64,000 nucleotides of DNA from an uncultured Bacteroidota bacterium (GCA_902511755.1 CABXGL010000003.1:1-64000); one strand, 5' to 3'. Numbered from the stretch's first letter, positions 1 through 9,000 are shown. The notes: generated from the letters alone by a model not told the origin. Numbers and translations are program-made.

Positions 1-92
1 TCAGCAGCGCTAGGATCCGATCCGCTTCCAATAATTACATTTTGCTGACCTGAAGTATTTGCGTCTCCCGCAGATTTTCCAACAAAAACATT
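1..92 (-). repeat. Adhesin repeat also present at 1888-1979
   Basis: The first 92 bases of the window recur at 1888-1979 with one mismatch. The offset is 1887 bp (629 codons). It codes for the NVFVGKSAGDANTSGQQNV segment, so a longer repeat probably continues left of the window. Confidence 0.9.
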
Positions 93-3000
93 ATTGCCAC
101 CTGTTGTAGTTGAATCTCCTGCTTCGGTTCCAATTGCTGTATTTGAAGTTCCTGTATTTGCTTCTAAAGACTCCGCTCCAATTGCGGTGTTATAATTTCC
201 TGTGCTTACTTTTAAAGCAGCCTCTCCAATCGCTGTGTTTCCATCTCCCGATACATTTGTATATAGAGCGCCTGATCCAATTCCAGTATTATAATCTCCC
301 GTAGTATTTTTAGTTAGGGCTTCTAGTCCAATTCCTGTGTTTGATTTTCCTGTAGTATTTGCATTTAAAGCCCAGGCACCAGTTGCTGTGTTATAGCTTC
401 CCGTAGTATTTGCCGATAACGTATTATCCCCAACAGCAACATTATAATCTCCTTCATTAGTCTCCCCGCCTAAAGCAGCATCTAAAGCATAATTTCCAAT
501 GGCCACATTATACTCCCCTCCAGCAACTGCTCCACCAATTGCATCAAACCCAATGGCTATGTTATTGCTTTCTGTATCAGCAGCATCCAAAGCTCCTTTT
601 CCAATGGCAACGTTTTTGTTTCCTGTTGTAGCACCGGTTAAAGCATCGTATCCCACTGCTGTATTCTCGTCTCCCGTGGTTACTGCATCTAGAGCTGTTA
701 GACCAACTGCCGTGTTATACTGGGCAGCATCTAATGTTCCCGTTGTTTCATGGCCAAGGATCATGGATCCTGTAAAGTCAGTGCCTCCGCTTTTCCCATC
801 CGTTAAATCATCAATGGCGCTTGCTCCTCCGCTCATTGCTGTCCAAGAAAGAGTCCCGCTTCCATCGGTTTTTAATACCTGATTCGCAGAACCATCAGCC
901 GTAGGAAGAGTAATGGCAGTAGTGCCAAAACCAAGAGCATCAGCATATGCCACTCCGTCTACATAAATGTCTTTCATTTGCTTGGCGCTAGTTCCTAAGT
1001 CTACCTCATTATTATCGGTAGGTAGCCAAGTAGTAACCTCTCCATTTCCAAGGACTACCGTGTTGTTTCCGCCACCAGTAGCTCCTTGTCCGATTACTGT
1101 TTCGTTCGTTGCGGCAGCGGAAGATGGAACTGTTTCCGCACCAATATAAGTGTTTTGAGATCCGCTAACTAGTGAAGTTCCTCCAACATCTCCGTTTACA
1201 ATTTGTATTCCCGCTTGTCTTCCAATTCCGACATTTTTACTTCCTCCTTCTACCTTAGACAATACCTGGCGTCCAATCGCAACGTTTCCGCCTCCTGAAG
1301 TAAGTCTGTTTAAGGCGTTGTATCCAACTGCCATATTGCCCTCACCTGTTACTGCAGCAGTCATGGCTCCTTTTCCAACAGCAACGTTTTTGTTTCCTGT
1401 TGTAGCACCGGTTAAAGCATCGTATCCCACTGCTGTATTCTCGTCTCCCGTGGTTACTGCATCTAGAGCTGTTAGACCAACTGCCGTGTTATACTGGGCA
1501 GCATCTAATGTTCCCGTTGTTTCATGGCCAAGGATCATGGATCCTGTAAAGTCAGTGCCTCCGCTTTTCCCATCCGTTAAATCATCAATGGCGCTTGCTC
1601 CTCCGCTCATTGCTGTCCAAGAAAGAGTCCCGCTTCCATCGGTTTTTAATACCTGATTCGCAGAACCATCAGCCGTAGGAAGAGTAATGGCAGTAGTGCC
1701 AAAACCAAGAGCATCAGCATATGCCACTCCGTCTACATAAATGTCTTTCATTTGCTTGGCGCTAGTTCCTAAGTCTACCTCATTATTATCGGTAGGTAGC
1801 CAAGTGGTAACCTCTCCGTTTCCAAGGACTACCGTGTTGTTTCCGCCTCCTGTTACGCCATAACCAATTGCTATTTGATTTGCTCCATCAGCAGCGCTAG
1901 GATCCGATCCACTTCCAATAATTACATTTTGCTGACCTGAAGTATTTGCGTCTCCCGCAGATTTTCCAACAAAAACATTGTCTCCGCCAGTTACATTTTG
2001 CTCCCCTGCACCAGCTCCAATTGCTGTATTTGCACTAGCAACTGTAATCGCCGTTAGAGCATTGTAACCAACTGCGATATTATTATCCCCAGTAGTTAAA
2101 GCATCTAAAGCAATTTCTCCAACTCCAATGTTATACGTCGCCGCATCACCGTCGTCTAAAGTGCCTGGAGTTTCATTACCAATAAGCATGGAGCCCGTAA
2201 AATTGGTTCCTGCTTTTTTAGCATCAGTAAGATCATCTATTGCAATAGCTCCTCCGCTCATTGCTGTCCAAGAAAGATTTCCGCTTCCATCGGTTTTTAA
2301 TACCTGATTGGCAGAGCCATCCTCCAAAGGAAGAGTCCAAATCTTAGTTGCTGATAAAGAAGGGGCTTTAAAGCCTACATAGTCCGACCCAGAATAAAAT
2401 CTTAATTCCTTGCTATTTCCTCCAATTGAAATATGGTCTGTTGTTTGTACCGTAGTAAACCCTCCTGATTTTGGAGTGTTTGCTCCTATTGTAGTTCCGT
2501 CAATTGCTCCGCCATCAATATCTACTGCATTTTTGTTTTGTACGGCAATGGTTCCTAATCCAAGAACTGTTCTGGCAGAAGAGGCATTAGAGGCGGTTAT
2601 CACGCCAACCATAGGGGCAGAGCTAGAGCCCGTACCACCCAGGGTTATAGGAACAATTCCAGAATTTATTTCTTGCCCGTTTAATGATAAATAATTATTG
2701 GAAACATTGGCTAAAGTAACAGCCGTAGAGTTATCTGTTCCAGCCTTATCTATTTCTAAAACCGTTCTAGCAGCAGCAGCATTGGCAGCAGTGATTACCG
2801 CAACCATAGGAGCAGTAGAAGAGCCCGTACCACCAAGAGTAACGGGAACAATTCCAGAGATTAATTCCTGGCCGCTTAATGTTAAATAATTGTCTTGAAC
2901 ATTCTTTAATGAAACGGGAACTGTAAATGTTTCTATAGCATCCTCTAAACCTAAAATTGTTCTGGCAGCAGCAGCATCTGCTGCAGTAATTACAGCAACC

Positions 3001-4184
3001 ATAGGAGCAGTAGGAGAGCCCGTACCACCAAGAGTGATGGGGACAGTCCCTGCTGTTAGGGTCTGATTTCCAGAATTATCCGTTGCATTTTGAATGGATA
3101 AATAATTGTCTTTGACCGTAGATAAAAACACCTGCCCTCCACTACCAGCAGCGTCCACACCTAATACCTTTCTTGCAGCTGCAGCATCAGCGGCAGTGAT
3201 TACCGCAACCATAGGGGCAGTAGAAGAGCCCGTACCACCAAGAGTAATAGGCACCTTTTTAGAAGTAATTTGCTGACCATTTAATTCTAAATAGTTCTGT
3301 GGCACATACTTTAATGAAACAGGAATGGTATATTTCTCTATAGTAGCATCTTCAATGCCCAAAACTGTTCTTGCTGAAGCGGGATTCGCTGCAGTAATTA
3401 CACCAACCATTGGGGCAGTAGAAGAACCCGTACCACCAAGAGTAATAGGCACCTTTCCTGAAGTTATTTTCTGACCACTTAATGTTAAATAATTATTAGT
3501 AACGTAAGCTAATGAAACTGGTGTTGAATTATCCGTACCAGTCTTATCAATTTCTAAAACAGCCCTCGCCGCTGCTGCGTCAGCAGCAGTAACCACACCA
3601 ATCATTGGGGAGGTAGTAGATCCTGTTCCTCCAAGTGAAACAGGTGTTGTTCCAAGCATTTCTCTTGCAACAGATGCATTTGGAGCAGTTACCAATCCTA
3701 TCATAGGGGAAGTAGAAGACCCTGTTCCTCCACGTGGAACCGGCAGCACCCCTATAACATCTTGAGACAAATCCACATCTGAGCTGGAGCTATTCCCCGC
3801 ATAAAGAGCATAAGGAACGCTCAACAGTTGAGAAGATTGCTCAATAGCATAATTAATTCCGCCTGTAGGATCCACCTGGACTTTTAAAAAGTACTCGCCA
3901 GTAGACCAGTCGATATCGGAAAACTTGTTGGAAGTAATTCCGTCTCCAATAATAAAAGTAACCAGTCCATTGATATTGGATGAGACAGTGTGGGTTTCGC
4001 TATATACGGTCGTGCCGTTTTTTGAGCTTTTTAAAATGCTTATTCTAATGCCTAAGCTGGTTGTCTTTAAAATACTCCCATCGGCTGCCCTAACAATAGA
4101 TTGATAGGTGAATTTTTCCGGGGATTGAGAGTAATTTATTAAGCAAAAAAATAGTGCTGTAATGGTTAAAATGATATTTTTCAT
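1..4184 (-). CDS. Giant repetitive adhesin with YadA-head-like repeats, 3' end outside window
   Basis: The frame is open from an ATG at 4184 to the left edge, giving 1394 codons without a stop; the C-terminus is missing. Residues 1-20 are a signal peptide ending LINYSQ. An N-terminal domain follows (FTYQSIVRAADG to LLSVPYALYAG, about 25-125), of a kind common at the start of Bacteroidota surface proteins that carry tail-fibre-like or collagen-like regions. Residues about 155-540 hold seven units of the type PITLGGTGSSTAPMV plus about 20 variable residues. From about residue 600 come phage-tail-fibre-like blocks (NQVLKTDGSGTLSWTAM) and then many 14-16 residue repeats of the form NTAVGYDALxxxTTGDE, which resemble the left-handed beta-roll head repeats of YadA-like trimeric adhesins. 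The likely role is surface attachment. It lies 38 bp downstream of a T9SS cargo gene, so it may use the same export route, but the anchor cannot be seen. Confidence 0.85.
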   Translation of the reverse strand, partial: MKNIILTITALFFCLINYSQSPEKFTYQSIVRAADGSILKTTSLGIRISILKSSKNGTTVYSETHTVSSNINGLVTFIIGDGITSNKFSDIDWSTGEYFLKVQVDPTGGINYAIEQSSQLLSVPYALYAGNSSSSDVDLSQDVIGVLPVPRGGTGSSTSPMIGLVTAPNASVAREMLGTTPVSLGGTGSTTSPMIGVVTAADAAAARAVLEIDKTGTDNSTPVSLAYVTNNYLTLSGQKITSGKVPITLGGTGSSTAPMVGVITAANPASARTVLGIEDATIEKYTIPVSLKYVPQNYLELNGQQITSKKVPITLGGTGSSTAPMVAVITAADAAAARKVLGVDAAGSGGQVFLSTVKDNYLSIQNATDNSGNQTLTAGTVPITLGGTGSPTAPMVAVITAADAAAARTILGLEDAIETFTVPVSLKNVQDNYLTLSGQELISGIVPVTLGGTGSSTAPMVAVITAANAAAARTVLEIDKAGTDNSTAVTLANVSNNYLSLNGQEINSGIVPITLGGTGSSSAPMVGVITASNASSARTVLGLGTIAVQNKNAVDIDGGAIDGTTIGANTPKSGGFTTVQTTDHISIGGNSKELRFYSGSDYVGFKAPSLSATKIWTLPLEDGSANQVLKTDGSGNLSWTAMSGGAIAIDDLTDAKKAGTNFTGSMLIGNETPGTLDDGDAATYNIGVGEIALDALTTGDNNIAVGYNALTAITVASANTAIGAGAGEQNVTGGDNVFVGKSAGDANTSGQQNVIIGSGSDPSAADGANQIAIGYGVTGGGNNTVVLGNGEVTTWLPTDNNEVDLGTSAKQMKDIYVDGVAYADALGFGTTAITLPTADGSANQVLKTDGSGTLSWTAMSGGASAIDDLTDGKSGGTDFTGSMILGHETTGTLDAAQYNTAVGLTALDAVTTGDENTAVGYDALTGATTGNKNVAVGKGAMTAAVTGEGNMAVGYNALNRLTSGGGNVAIGRQVLSKVEGGSKNVGIGRQAGIQIVNGDVGGTSLVSGSQNTYIGAETVPSSAAATNETVIGQGATGGGNNTVVLGNGEVTTWLPTDNNEVDLGTSAKQMKDIYVDGVAYADALGFGTTAITLPTADGSANQVLKTDGSGTLSWTAMSGGASAIDDLTDGKSGGTDFTGSMILGHETTGTLDAAQYNTAVGLTALDAVTTGDENTAVGYDALTGATTGNKNVAIGKGALDAADTESNNIAIGFDAIGGAVAGGEYNVAIGNYALDAALGGETNEGDYNVAVGDNTLSANTTGSYNTATGAWALNANTTGKSNTGIGLEALTKNTTGDYNTGIGSGALYTNVSGDGNTAIGEAALKVSTGNYNTAIGAESLEANTGTSNTAIGTEAGDSTTTGGNNVFVGKSAGDANTSGQQNVIIGSGSDPSAA
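592..1073 (-). repeat. Copy A of a 482-bp near-identical duplication inside the adhesin
   Basis: This segment matches 1366-1847 with 4 mismatches by eye. The offset is 774 bp, exactly 258 codons, so the reading frame is kept. It encodes a block from an LPTDNNEVDLG segment through the DGSGTLSWTAM segment into the YadA-like repeats. Confidence 0.93.
1366..1847 (-). repeat. Copy B of the 482-bp adhesin duplication
   Basis: This is the partner of 592-1073. A further, more diverged version of the DGSGNLSWTAM part is seen around 2157-2340, so the two close copies probably arose by a recent in-frame duplication of an older module. Confidence 0.93.
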
Positions 4185-4222
4185 AATGTTAAATTGTGTG
4201 GTTAGTCATTGTTTTTTCGTGG

Positions 4223-4708
4223 TTAGTCAGTGTTTAAAATTAGTTTAAAGGAGCTGGCTCCGCCACAGATATTCTGAATGGAAATAATATACATTCCAGA
4301 GCTAAGGCCAGCTAAATTTAATTGTGTTGTTCTTTGGTTTAATCTATCGCTTAAAATGAGCTTCCCTAAAACATCATATACCGAAAGATTAAGTTCTACA
4401 TCGTCCCAGTTATCAAAAGTGATATTAACCAGGCCTTTAGAAGGGTTTGGGGAAGCTAAAATTTTAATGATGCTATTTTTTTCACATGATGGAATAAAAT
4501 ATTGTTGAACTCCATGGTTTAAAGTAATCACTTCGCTGGACCAAGTGTTGTCGTCTGAGCCCATTTGTGAAACTAAAATCTGTCCAACACTGTAGCTAAA
4601 AGATCCTGAAAGAGATTTGGCATCCCCGCCAGTTCCTACTACGTCCTGTTGAGAGAAACAGAAAGATGAAATTAATAGCGCTAATATTTTTATGGTGTTA
4701 TTTTTCAT
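4223..4708 (-). CDS. Short secreted protein with T9SS type A C-terminal sorting domain
   Basis: The protein has 161 residues. Residues 1-19 are a signal peptide (MKNNTIKILALLISSFCFS). The middle (GSFSYSVGQILVSQ) is a motif often found in small Bacteroidota secreted proteins. The last 80 residues are a Por-secretion/T9SS type A sorting domain: ASPNPSKGLVNITF, SVYDVLGKLIL, LAGLSSGMYIISI and a final FKLILN. Such domains send proteins across the outer membrane through the type IX system and are normally cleaved. Apart from the sorting domain there is little cargo, so it may be an adhesin partner or a surface-attached peptide. Its start overlaps the end of the upstream gene by 11 bp, and the adhesin starts 38 bp downstream, so the three are probably one transcript. 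Confidence 0.88.
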   Translation of the reverse strand: MKNNTIKILALLISSFCFSQQDVVGTGGDAKSLSGSFSYSVGQILVSQMGSDDNTWSSEVITLNHGVQQYFIPSCEKNSIIKILASPNPSKGLVNITFDNWDDVELNLSVYDVLGKLILSDRLNQRTTQLNLAGLSSGMYIISIQNICGGASSFKLILNTD

Positions 4709-5165
4709 GGTTGTATGGTAAAGAAGAATGGTGAAGATTGATTTTTAAATTGCCGTTTTTATCTTGGATATAGCCAAAAGTATATTCTACTTTTATCTCC
4801 TGTCCGTCAGAATTTGTAAAAAAATAATTGCCCATAGCAATAGCATGATTTTCATTAAGAGATATGGCTTTATTGACAAATTTTACCAAAACCCACGGTT
4901 GAAGAGCAAATCCAGTATCCTCAGAATAATTTGGATTTCCTCCAATAAAATAGGATTTTGCCCCTTCAAAATTTAATCTAAACTGTTTGTTGGAAGCCCC
5001 AGTTGGTTTAAATAAAACCTCTGCCAAATCAAAAGCATAAAGCTGATTTAGCATTGCATTGGTAGAAGTTACATATGCTTCTTTATTATTTTTTAGGTTT
5101 CCTATTTCAACTACATAATTTCCCCATTTTGATTGGGCTTCATTTATCTGGCTTTTTGTTATCAT
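4698..5165 (-). CDS. NTF2/SnoaL-like domain protein
   Basis: This 155-residue protein has no signal peptide. Motifs QLYAFDLAEVLFKPT, SYFIGGNPNYSEDTGFALQPW, AIAMGNYFFTNSDGQEIKVEYTFGYI and LKINLHHSSLPY fit a conserved family with an NTF2-like cone fold. To my knowledge members are often labelled phosphoribosyl-AMP cyclohydrolase by automatic annotation, but no HisI zinc motif is visible here. The ligand or activity is not known from sequence. It is the first gene of the minus-strand group that leads into the T9SS cargo and the adhesin, and is divergent from the hydrolase gene at 5254. Confidence 0.7.
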   Translation of the reverse strand: MITKSQINEAQSKWGNYVVEIGNLKNNKEAYVTSTNAMLNQLYAFDLAEVLFKPTGASNKQFRLNFEGAKSYFIGGNPNYSEDTGFALQPWVLVKFVNKAISLNENHAIAMGNYFFTNSDGQEIKVEYTFGYIQDKNGNLKINLHHSSLPYNHEK

Positions 5166-5225
5166 AAAGCGGTCAAAATTTTAACTATTAAATGTAGTTA
5201 TTTTTATTAATTTTTAATATTGTTA

Positions 5226-5233
5226 TAAGTTTG
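5226..5233 (+). promoter_or_regulatory. Bacteroidota -7 promoter element
   Basis: TAAGTTTG matches the TAnnTTTG consensus and lies 20 bases before the hydrolase ATG at 5254. A T-rich stretch sits at the -33 spacing, without a clear TTTG. Confidence 0.5.
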
Positions 5234-5253
5234 ACGAATTAAATTAAGGGAAA

Positions 5254-5904
5254 ATGCTTAAAAAGTATATTGCTGTTAACAAAAAGGCGAGGTATTATCA
5301 GATAGGAAATGCCAATAAAGATACCTCAACCCTTTGGGTAGTCTTACACGGCTATGCCATGCTAAGTGAATTTTTTATAAAAAAATTTGAAACATTAGAC
5401 AACGGAAAAACATTAATTATTGCTCCTGAAGGATTAAACAGGTTTTATATTGGTGAAAGCTATCAAAGAGTAGGGGCAAGCTGGATGACAAAAGAAGAGA
5501 GGGAAAGTGATATTGAAGAAAACAGCACCTATTTAAATGCCTTAATAGAAAATATCTTTAAAGAAATTGGGCACGATAATGTTCAGCTTAATATCCTGGG
5601 GTTTTCTCAAGGAGGAGCGACAGCATGTAGGTGGGTGTTTCGCTCTAAAATGAAAGTGGATAACTTAATATTATGGGCAGGAGATGTTCCCAAAGATACA
5701 TTGACAAAAGAAAACAAAGCCAAGTGGAAAACCATAAAAACACATCTTGTAATGGGCAAAAAAGATCACTTAATTTCAGAGGAGATGAAGGCTATGTTTA
5801 TAAAGTTAGTTTCGCAATATGAATTAAACTATAAGCTAACCCAGTACGATGGGGATCATAGAATTTATCCAGAAGTATTGGTTAAATTGGCTCAAACATT
5901 TTAA
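5254..5904 (+). CDS. Alpha/beta hydrolase, phospholipase/carboxylesterase type
   Basis: The 216-residue protein is a serine hydrolase of the small esterase (PF02230-like) type. It has VVLHGYAM around residues 29-36 (oxyanion region), the nucleophile elbow GFSQGG with Ser118, an acid in LVMGKKDHL (Asp171) and a histidine in DGDHRIYPE (His202), giving a full catalytic triad. There is no signal peptide, so it is cytoplasmic. The substrate cannot be read from sequence. The DinB-like gene starts 8 bp after its stop and is probably co-transcribed. Confidence 0.85.
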   Translation: MLKKYIAVNKKARYYQIGNANKDTSTLWVVLHGYAMLSEFFIKKFETLDNGKTLIIAPEGLNRFYIGESYQRVGASWMTKEERESDIEENSTYLNALIENIFKEIGHDNVQLNILGFSQGGATACRWVFRSKMKVDNLILWAGDVPKDTLTKENKAKWKTIKTHLVMGKKDHLISEEMKAMFIKLVSQYELNYKLTQYDGDHRIYPEVLVKLAQTF

Positions 5905-5911
5905 TGTTTCT

Positions 5912-6424
5912 ATGAGAAATCAAAGGCTAAACCGTTTAGAGGAAGAAAGAATAAAGTTATTTGAAAATCTAGAGAGCCTTTCTACTGAAAAGTTAGACGC
6001 TTCTGTTAATGGCAATTGGTCCATTAATCAAATCCTATATCATTTATGGGTAGTGGAAACTTCTTCTATAAAGTATATCCAAAAAAAGACAAAATATCCC
6101 GATTCTCTTGTAAGCGTGTCTCCTTTAACTTATTTAAAACCAAAAATTCTAAAATTGCTATTAGCCTTTGGAGTAAAGCTTAAGGCTCCAAAAATTGTAT
6201 CGACATTTCCAGAAAAAATCGATTTTCACAAGCTCAACAAGGAGTGGAAAAACTCAAGGGAATCATTGGATCAGCTTATCGTTGAGCTTAAAGAAAAAAA
6301 TTTCGATAAAAAGGCTATTTTGAGACACCCAATTTTAGGAAGAATAAACTTAACTTTAGCTTTAGATTTTTTTGATTTTCATTTTAAGCATCATCAAAAA
6401 GCAATTAATCTATTAAAAAAATAA
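5912..6424 (+). CDS. DinB-like four-helix protein
   Basis: The 170-residue protein starts at the ATG at 5912; an earlier in-frame ATG at 5849 lies inside the upstream gene and is unlikely to be used. The segment GNWSINQILYHLWVVETSSIKYI and the C-terminal LALDFFDFHFKHHQKAINLL carry the histidines expected for the metal site of DinB/YfiT-like proteins (His in YHLW and in FHFKHH). Many proteins of this group are thiol- or metal-dependent transferases of unknown substrate. It forms a two-gene unit with the hydrolase before it. Confidence 0.72.
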   Translation: MRNQRLNRLEEERIKLFENLESLSTEKLDASVNGNWSINQILYHLWVVETSSIKYIQKKTKYPDSLVSVSPLTYLKPKILKLLLAFGVKLKAPKIVSTFPEKIDFHKLNKEWKNSRESLDQLIVELKEKNFDKKAILRHPILGRINLTLALDFFDFHFKHHQKAINLLKK

Positions 6425-6531
6425 TCTATGGAATGGTATCTAAAGAATAAAACATAATTTGGGCAATTGTCCTTTGCTACATTGCACTAAGATTAATTTT
6501 CGCCTACGTACTTTAAATTTATCTCAAATAA

Positions 6532-7377
6532 ATGAATTCCTTTTTAAATCATGTTCTTAGAGATCATAACAAGAAGCCAATTGTATTTGATCTTTTTTAC
6601 AAAAAAAACAATATAAAAAAGCCTATTGTTATTTTTTGTCATGGCTATAAAGGATTTAAAGATTGGGGCGCGTGGAATTTGATGGGGAAAGAATTCGCTC
6701 TTAATAATTTTTTTCTTTTAAAATTTAATTTTTCTCACAATGGTGGAACTGAGCAAAACCCAATTGATTTTCCTGATCTAGCTGCCTTTGGCAACAATAA
6801 TTTTTCACATGAATTAGATGACTTAGACAGGGTTCTTGCTTATTTAAATAAGAAGGAGATTAGTGAAGAAATAGATTTAGATAACATTACGCTAATTGGC
6901 CATAGTAGAGGAGGGGGAAGCGCATTGATAAAAGCTTCGGAAAATCCAATAATAAAAAGGGTAATTACGTGGGCTGGTGTAAGTGATTTTAAAAGTAGAT
7001 TTAATGAGGGAACTTCTGGATTTAAAAAGTGGAAAAAGAAAGGGGTGATGTATGTAGAAAATTCTAGAACAAAGCAAATGATGCCGCATTTTTTCCAGTT
7101 CTACAAAGACTTTAAAAAAAATGAAGAGAGATTAAATGTGCAATCTGCTGTGGAAAATCTTAAAATCCCTTATCTAGTCGTTCATGGGACAAATGACCAA
7201 TCTGTTTTGCCCTTTGAGGGAGAGAACTTATTCTCGTGGAACAAAAAAAATAAAATGGGAAGAATCAAAGGGGCAGATCACGTTTTTTCTGCCAGACATC
7301 CTTGGAAATCTGATGAGTTGCCGAATGATTTAAAAAAGGTAATTTATATCTCTATTGATTTTATTAATTCCTATTAA
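6532..7377 (+). CDS. Alpha/beta hydrolase (dienelactone hydrolase-like)
   Basis: This cytoplasmic 281-residue protein has IVIFCHGYKGFKDWGAW (residues 32-48), a nucleophile elbow LIGHSRGGG with Ser125, an acid in VVHGTNDQSV and a histidine in KGADHVFSARHPW. This architecture fits the broad prolyl-oligopeptidase/dienelactone hydrolase-like class. The substrate is unknown. It is convergent with the gene at 7384, with only 6 bases between the stops and no clear terminator. Confidence 0.83.
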   Translation: MNSFLNHVLRDHNKKPIVFDLFYKKNNIKKPIVIFCHGYKGFKDWGAWNLMGKEFALNNFFLLKFNFSHNGGTEQNPIDFPDLAAFGNNNFSHELDDLDRVLAYLNKKEISEEIDLDNITLIGHSRGGGSALIKASENPIIKRVITWAGVSDFKSRFNEGTSGFKKWKKKGVMYVENSRTKQMMPHFFQFYKDFKKNEERLNVQSAVENLKIPYLVVHGTNDQSVLPFEGENLFSWNKKNKMGRIKGADHVFSARHPWKSDELPNDLKKVIYISIDFINSY

Positions 7378-7383
7378 AAAGAC

Positions 7384-8256
7384 TTAGGCTTTTAGATTTT
7401 GCATATAATCTACATTGTCTTTAGCGGCCTGAAGAGGAGTAGTTCCTCGATAAGCTTCTTGTTCAATAATAAAGGTTTTTAATCCTTTGGTTCTTCCATG
7501 GGATAAAATTTTTGAAAAATTAATAGAGCCTTCTCCAAGTGTACAAGACTCATAGCCCTTCCCCCCATCAACCTTCAAATAATCTTTTACATGGCAATAG
7601 TTAAATCTGTTTGGGTGTTTGTCAAACCATTTTATTGGGTCTTCACCCGCTACTACCACCCAATAAATATCCATTTCAAAATCTACAAGCGAGGGGTCTG
7701 TACCGTTCATTAATACATCTTGCAGGTAAATTCCTTCCCTTTTTTCGAAAGAATACGCATGGTTATGATAGGCAAATTTAATTCCATTTTTTTTGGCAAT
7801 TTGACCACATTGATTAAACCTCTGGGCATGACTTTTAAAAATGTCTAGTTCTAATTTTCTTGGCAAACCCGGGCATATTAAATAATCCATTCCTATTTCT
7901 GCTGCTTGATCACATTTTTTGTTGAAACTTTCTAAATTTTCTGTTTCTCCACAATGACTGGCAATCATCTCTAGACCTAAATCATCTAAATATTTTTTAA
8001 ACTCTACATTAGACATCCCCCAGAAAAGTCCAAGGCTTCCTTCATAGCCCTCCAAATATTTGTATCCATAGGATGCTAATTTCTTTAATGTATCTTTTGG
8101 ATTTTTAGTCATATCAGCTCTTATGGAATACAGCTGAATTCCAAAATCTTTTACTGCGAAGCCAGAATCAAATAATTCATTTGCTTGCAAAGAAAATGGG
8201 ATCCCAGCGCAAGCAGATATCAATGTGCTTTTTAAAACAAAATCTCTTCTCTTCAT
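7384..8256 (-). CDS. Exported sugar phosphate isomerase/epimerase-like TIM barrel protein
   Basis: The 290-residue protein starts MKRRDFVLKSTLISACAG, a twin-arginine-type signal seen in many Bacteroidota periplasmic oxidoreductases and isomerases. The rest is a xylose-isomerase-like (AP endonuclease family 2) barrel: GIQLYSIRADM, MIASHCGETEN, KFAYHNHAYSF, DFEMDIYWVV, NYCHVKDY and FIIEQEAY, with the usual His/Asp/Glu metal ligands in order. Paralogues act in sugar or inositol catabolism; the exact substrate is not visible. The Gfo/Idh/MocA protein at 20147 and the propeller at 30184 are two further Tat-type proteins in the window. Confidence 0.85.
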   Translation of the reverse strand: MKRRDFVLKSTLISACAGIPFSLQANELFDSGFAVKDFGIQLYSIRADMTKNPKDTLKKLASYGYKYLEGYEGSLGLFWGMSNVEFKKYLDDLGLEMIASHCGETENLESFNKKCDQAAEIGMDYLICPGLPRKLELDIFKSHAQRFNQCGQIAKKNGIKFAYHNHAYSFEKREGIYLQDVLMNGTDPSLVDFEMDIYWVVVAGEDPIKWFDKHPNRFNYCHVKDYLKVDGGKGYESCTLGEGSINFSKILSHGRTKGLKTFIIEQEAYRGTTPLQAAKDNVDYMQNLKA

Positions 8257-8370
8257 ATTTTTAATATTATCATGAATATTCTTTATTCTCGAAGATATGT
8301 AAATTCTCTAAAAACATAACTAGTAGATTAAGATTTAGTATCTTTAGTATTCACAAAAAATATTATTATT

Positions 8371-8940
8371 ATGAAAAAATTATTCTTATTATTTGCTGTA
8401 AGCTTATTGGTTTCTTGCAATAATACTGCTGTTCAAAAAGTAGTGTCATCACTATCTCCAGACGCAGAGATTGTAGAGGTTGAGGTGAATACTCCTGCGG
8501 GATATTTAGCTACAGCTAATGGAAAAGTTAATGCGTTCGATGGAGATCCATCAAATTTAGAGTTATGGGATAAATATATTGATGCTCATAACAACAAAGA
8601 CTTAGAGGGTATTCGTGAAATGAATGCCGATTCAACACAACAGTTTGGTGGTTTCAAAGTATACGATCCCACTGGAGGTGTTGTCGATGGTGTTGATAGC
8701 CATATAGAAAGAATAAGTGGATGGTTTGACGCCGAAAATCCACAATGGGAAACATTCTTTTCTTATACCATGAAGGTTGATGGTCAAATTGGCGAGTGGG
8801 TAATTTCAGGTCATAGACTTACAACAACTGTAGACGGGAAAGAAAAAGTAAGCGTTGATTTAGCTGATGCTTATATTGAGGATGGGAAAATAGGTGCTTT
8901 TTGGATTTATAGCAGAGTTCCTCCTCCTCCCGCTGAATAA
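8371..8940 (+). CDS. NTF2/SnoaL-like lipoprotein
   Basis: The 189-residue protein has a lipoprotein signal MKKLFLLFAVSLLVSC (Cys16). The mature part contains LWDKYIDAHNNKDLEGIREMNAD, DGVDSHIERISGWF and a long beta-rich half ending in AYIEDGKIGAFWIYSR, the pattern of a SnoaL-like/NTF2 fold. The ligand is unknown. A near-consensus -7 box (TATCTTTA, 8339-8346) lies upstream. A strong hairpin follows the stop and is shared with the convergent gene. Confidence 0.78.
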   Translation: MKKLFLLFAVSLLVSCNNTAVQKVVSSLSPDAEIVEVEVNTPAGYLATANGKVNAFDGDPSNLELWDKYIDAHNNKDLEGIREMNADSTQQFGGFKVYDPTGGVVDGVDSHIERISGWFDAENPQWETFFSYTMKVDGQIGEWVISGHRLTTTVDGKEKVSVDLADAYIEDGKIGAFWIYSRVPPPPAE

Positions 8941-8963
8941 CTTTTATTCATCTACTCCCAAAA

Positions 8964-9000
8964 AATTAAGCCCAGTCAATTTTATTGACTGGGCTTAATT
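8964..9000. terminator. Bidirectional rho-independent terminator
   Basis: This is a perfect 17-bp stem (8964-8980 and 8984-9000) with a 3-base loop and A/T-rich flanks. It lies between the convergent genes ending at 8940 and 9025. Confidence 0.85.

Noticed and set aside
499..1656. Plus-strand open frames of 127 and 112 codons rich in Pro, Val and Ser.
   Set aside because: They are antisense shadows of the adhesin repeats; they share the same duplicated DNA and have no signal or start context.
1..4184. A prophage tail-fibre gene, because of tail-fibre-like repeats.
   Set aside because: There are no other phage genes nearby, and the protein has a secretion signal and YadA-like repeats, so a cellular adhesin is more likely.
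4698..5165. Label phosphoribosyl-AMP cyclohydrolase for the NTF2-like protein.
   Set aside because: No HisI metal-binding cysteines or active-site motifs are visible; the pattern fits an NTF2-like domain instead.
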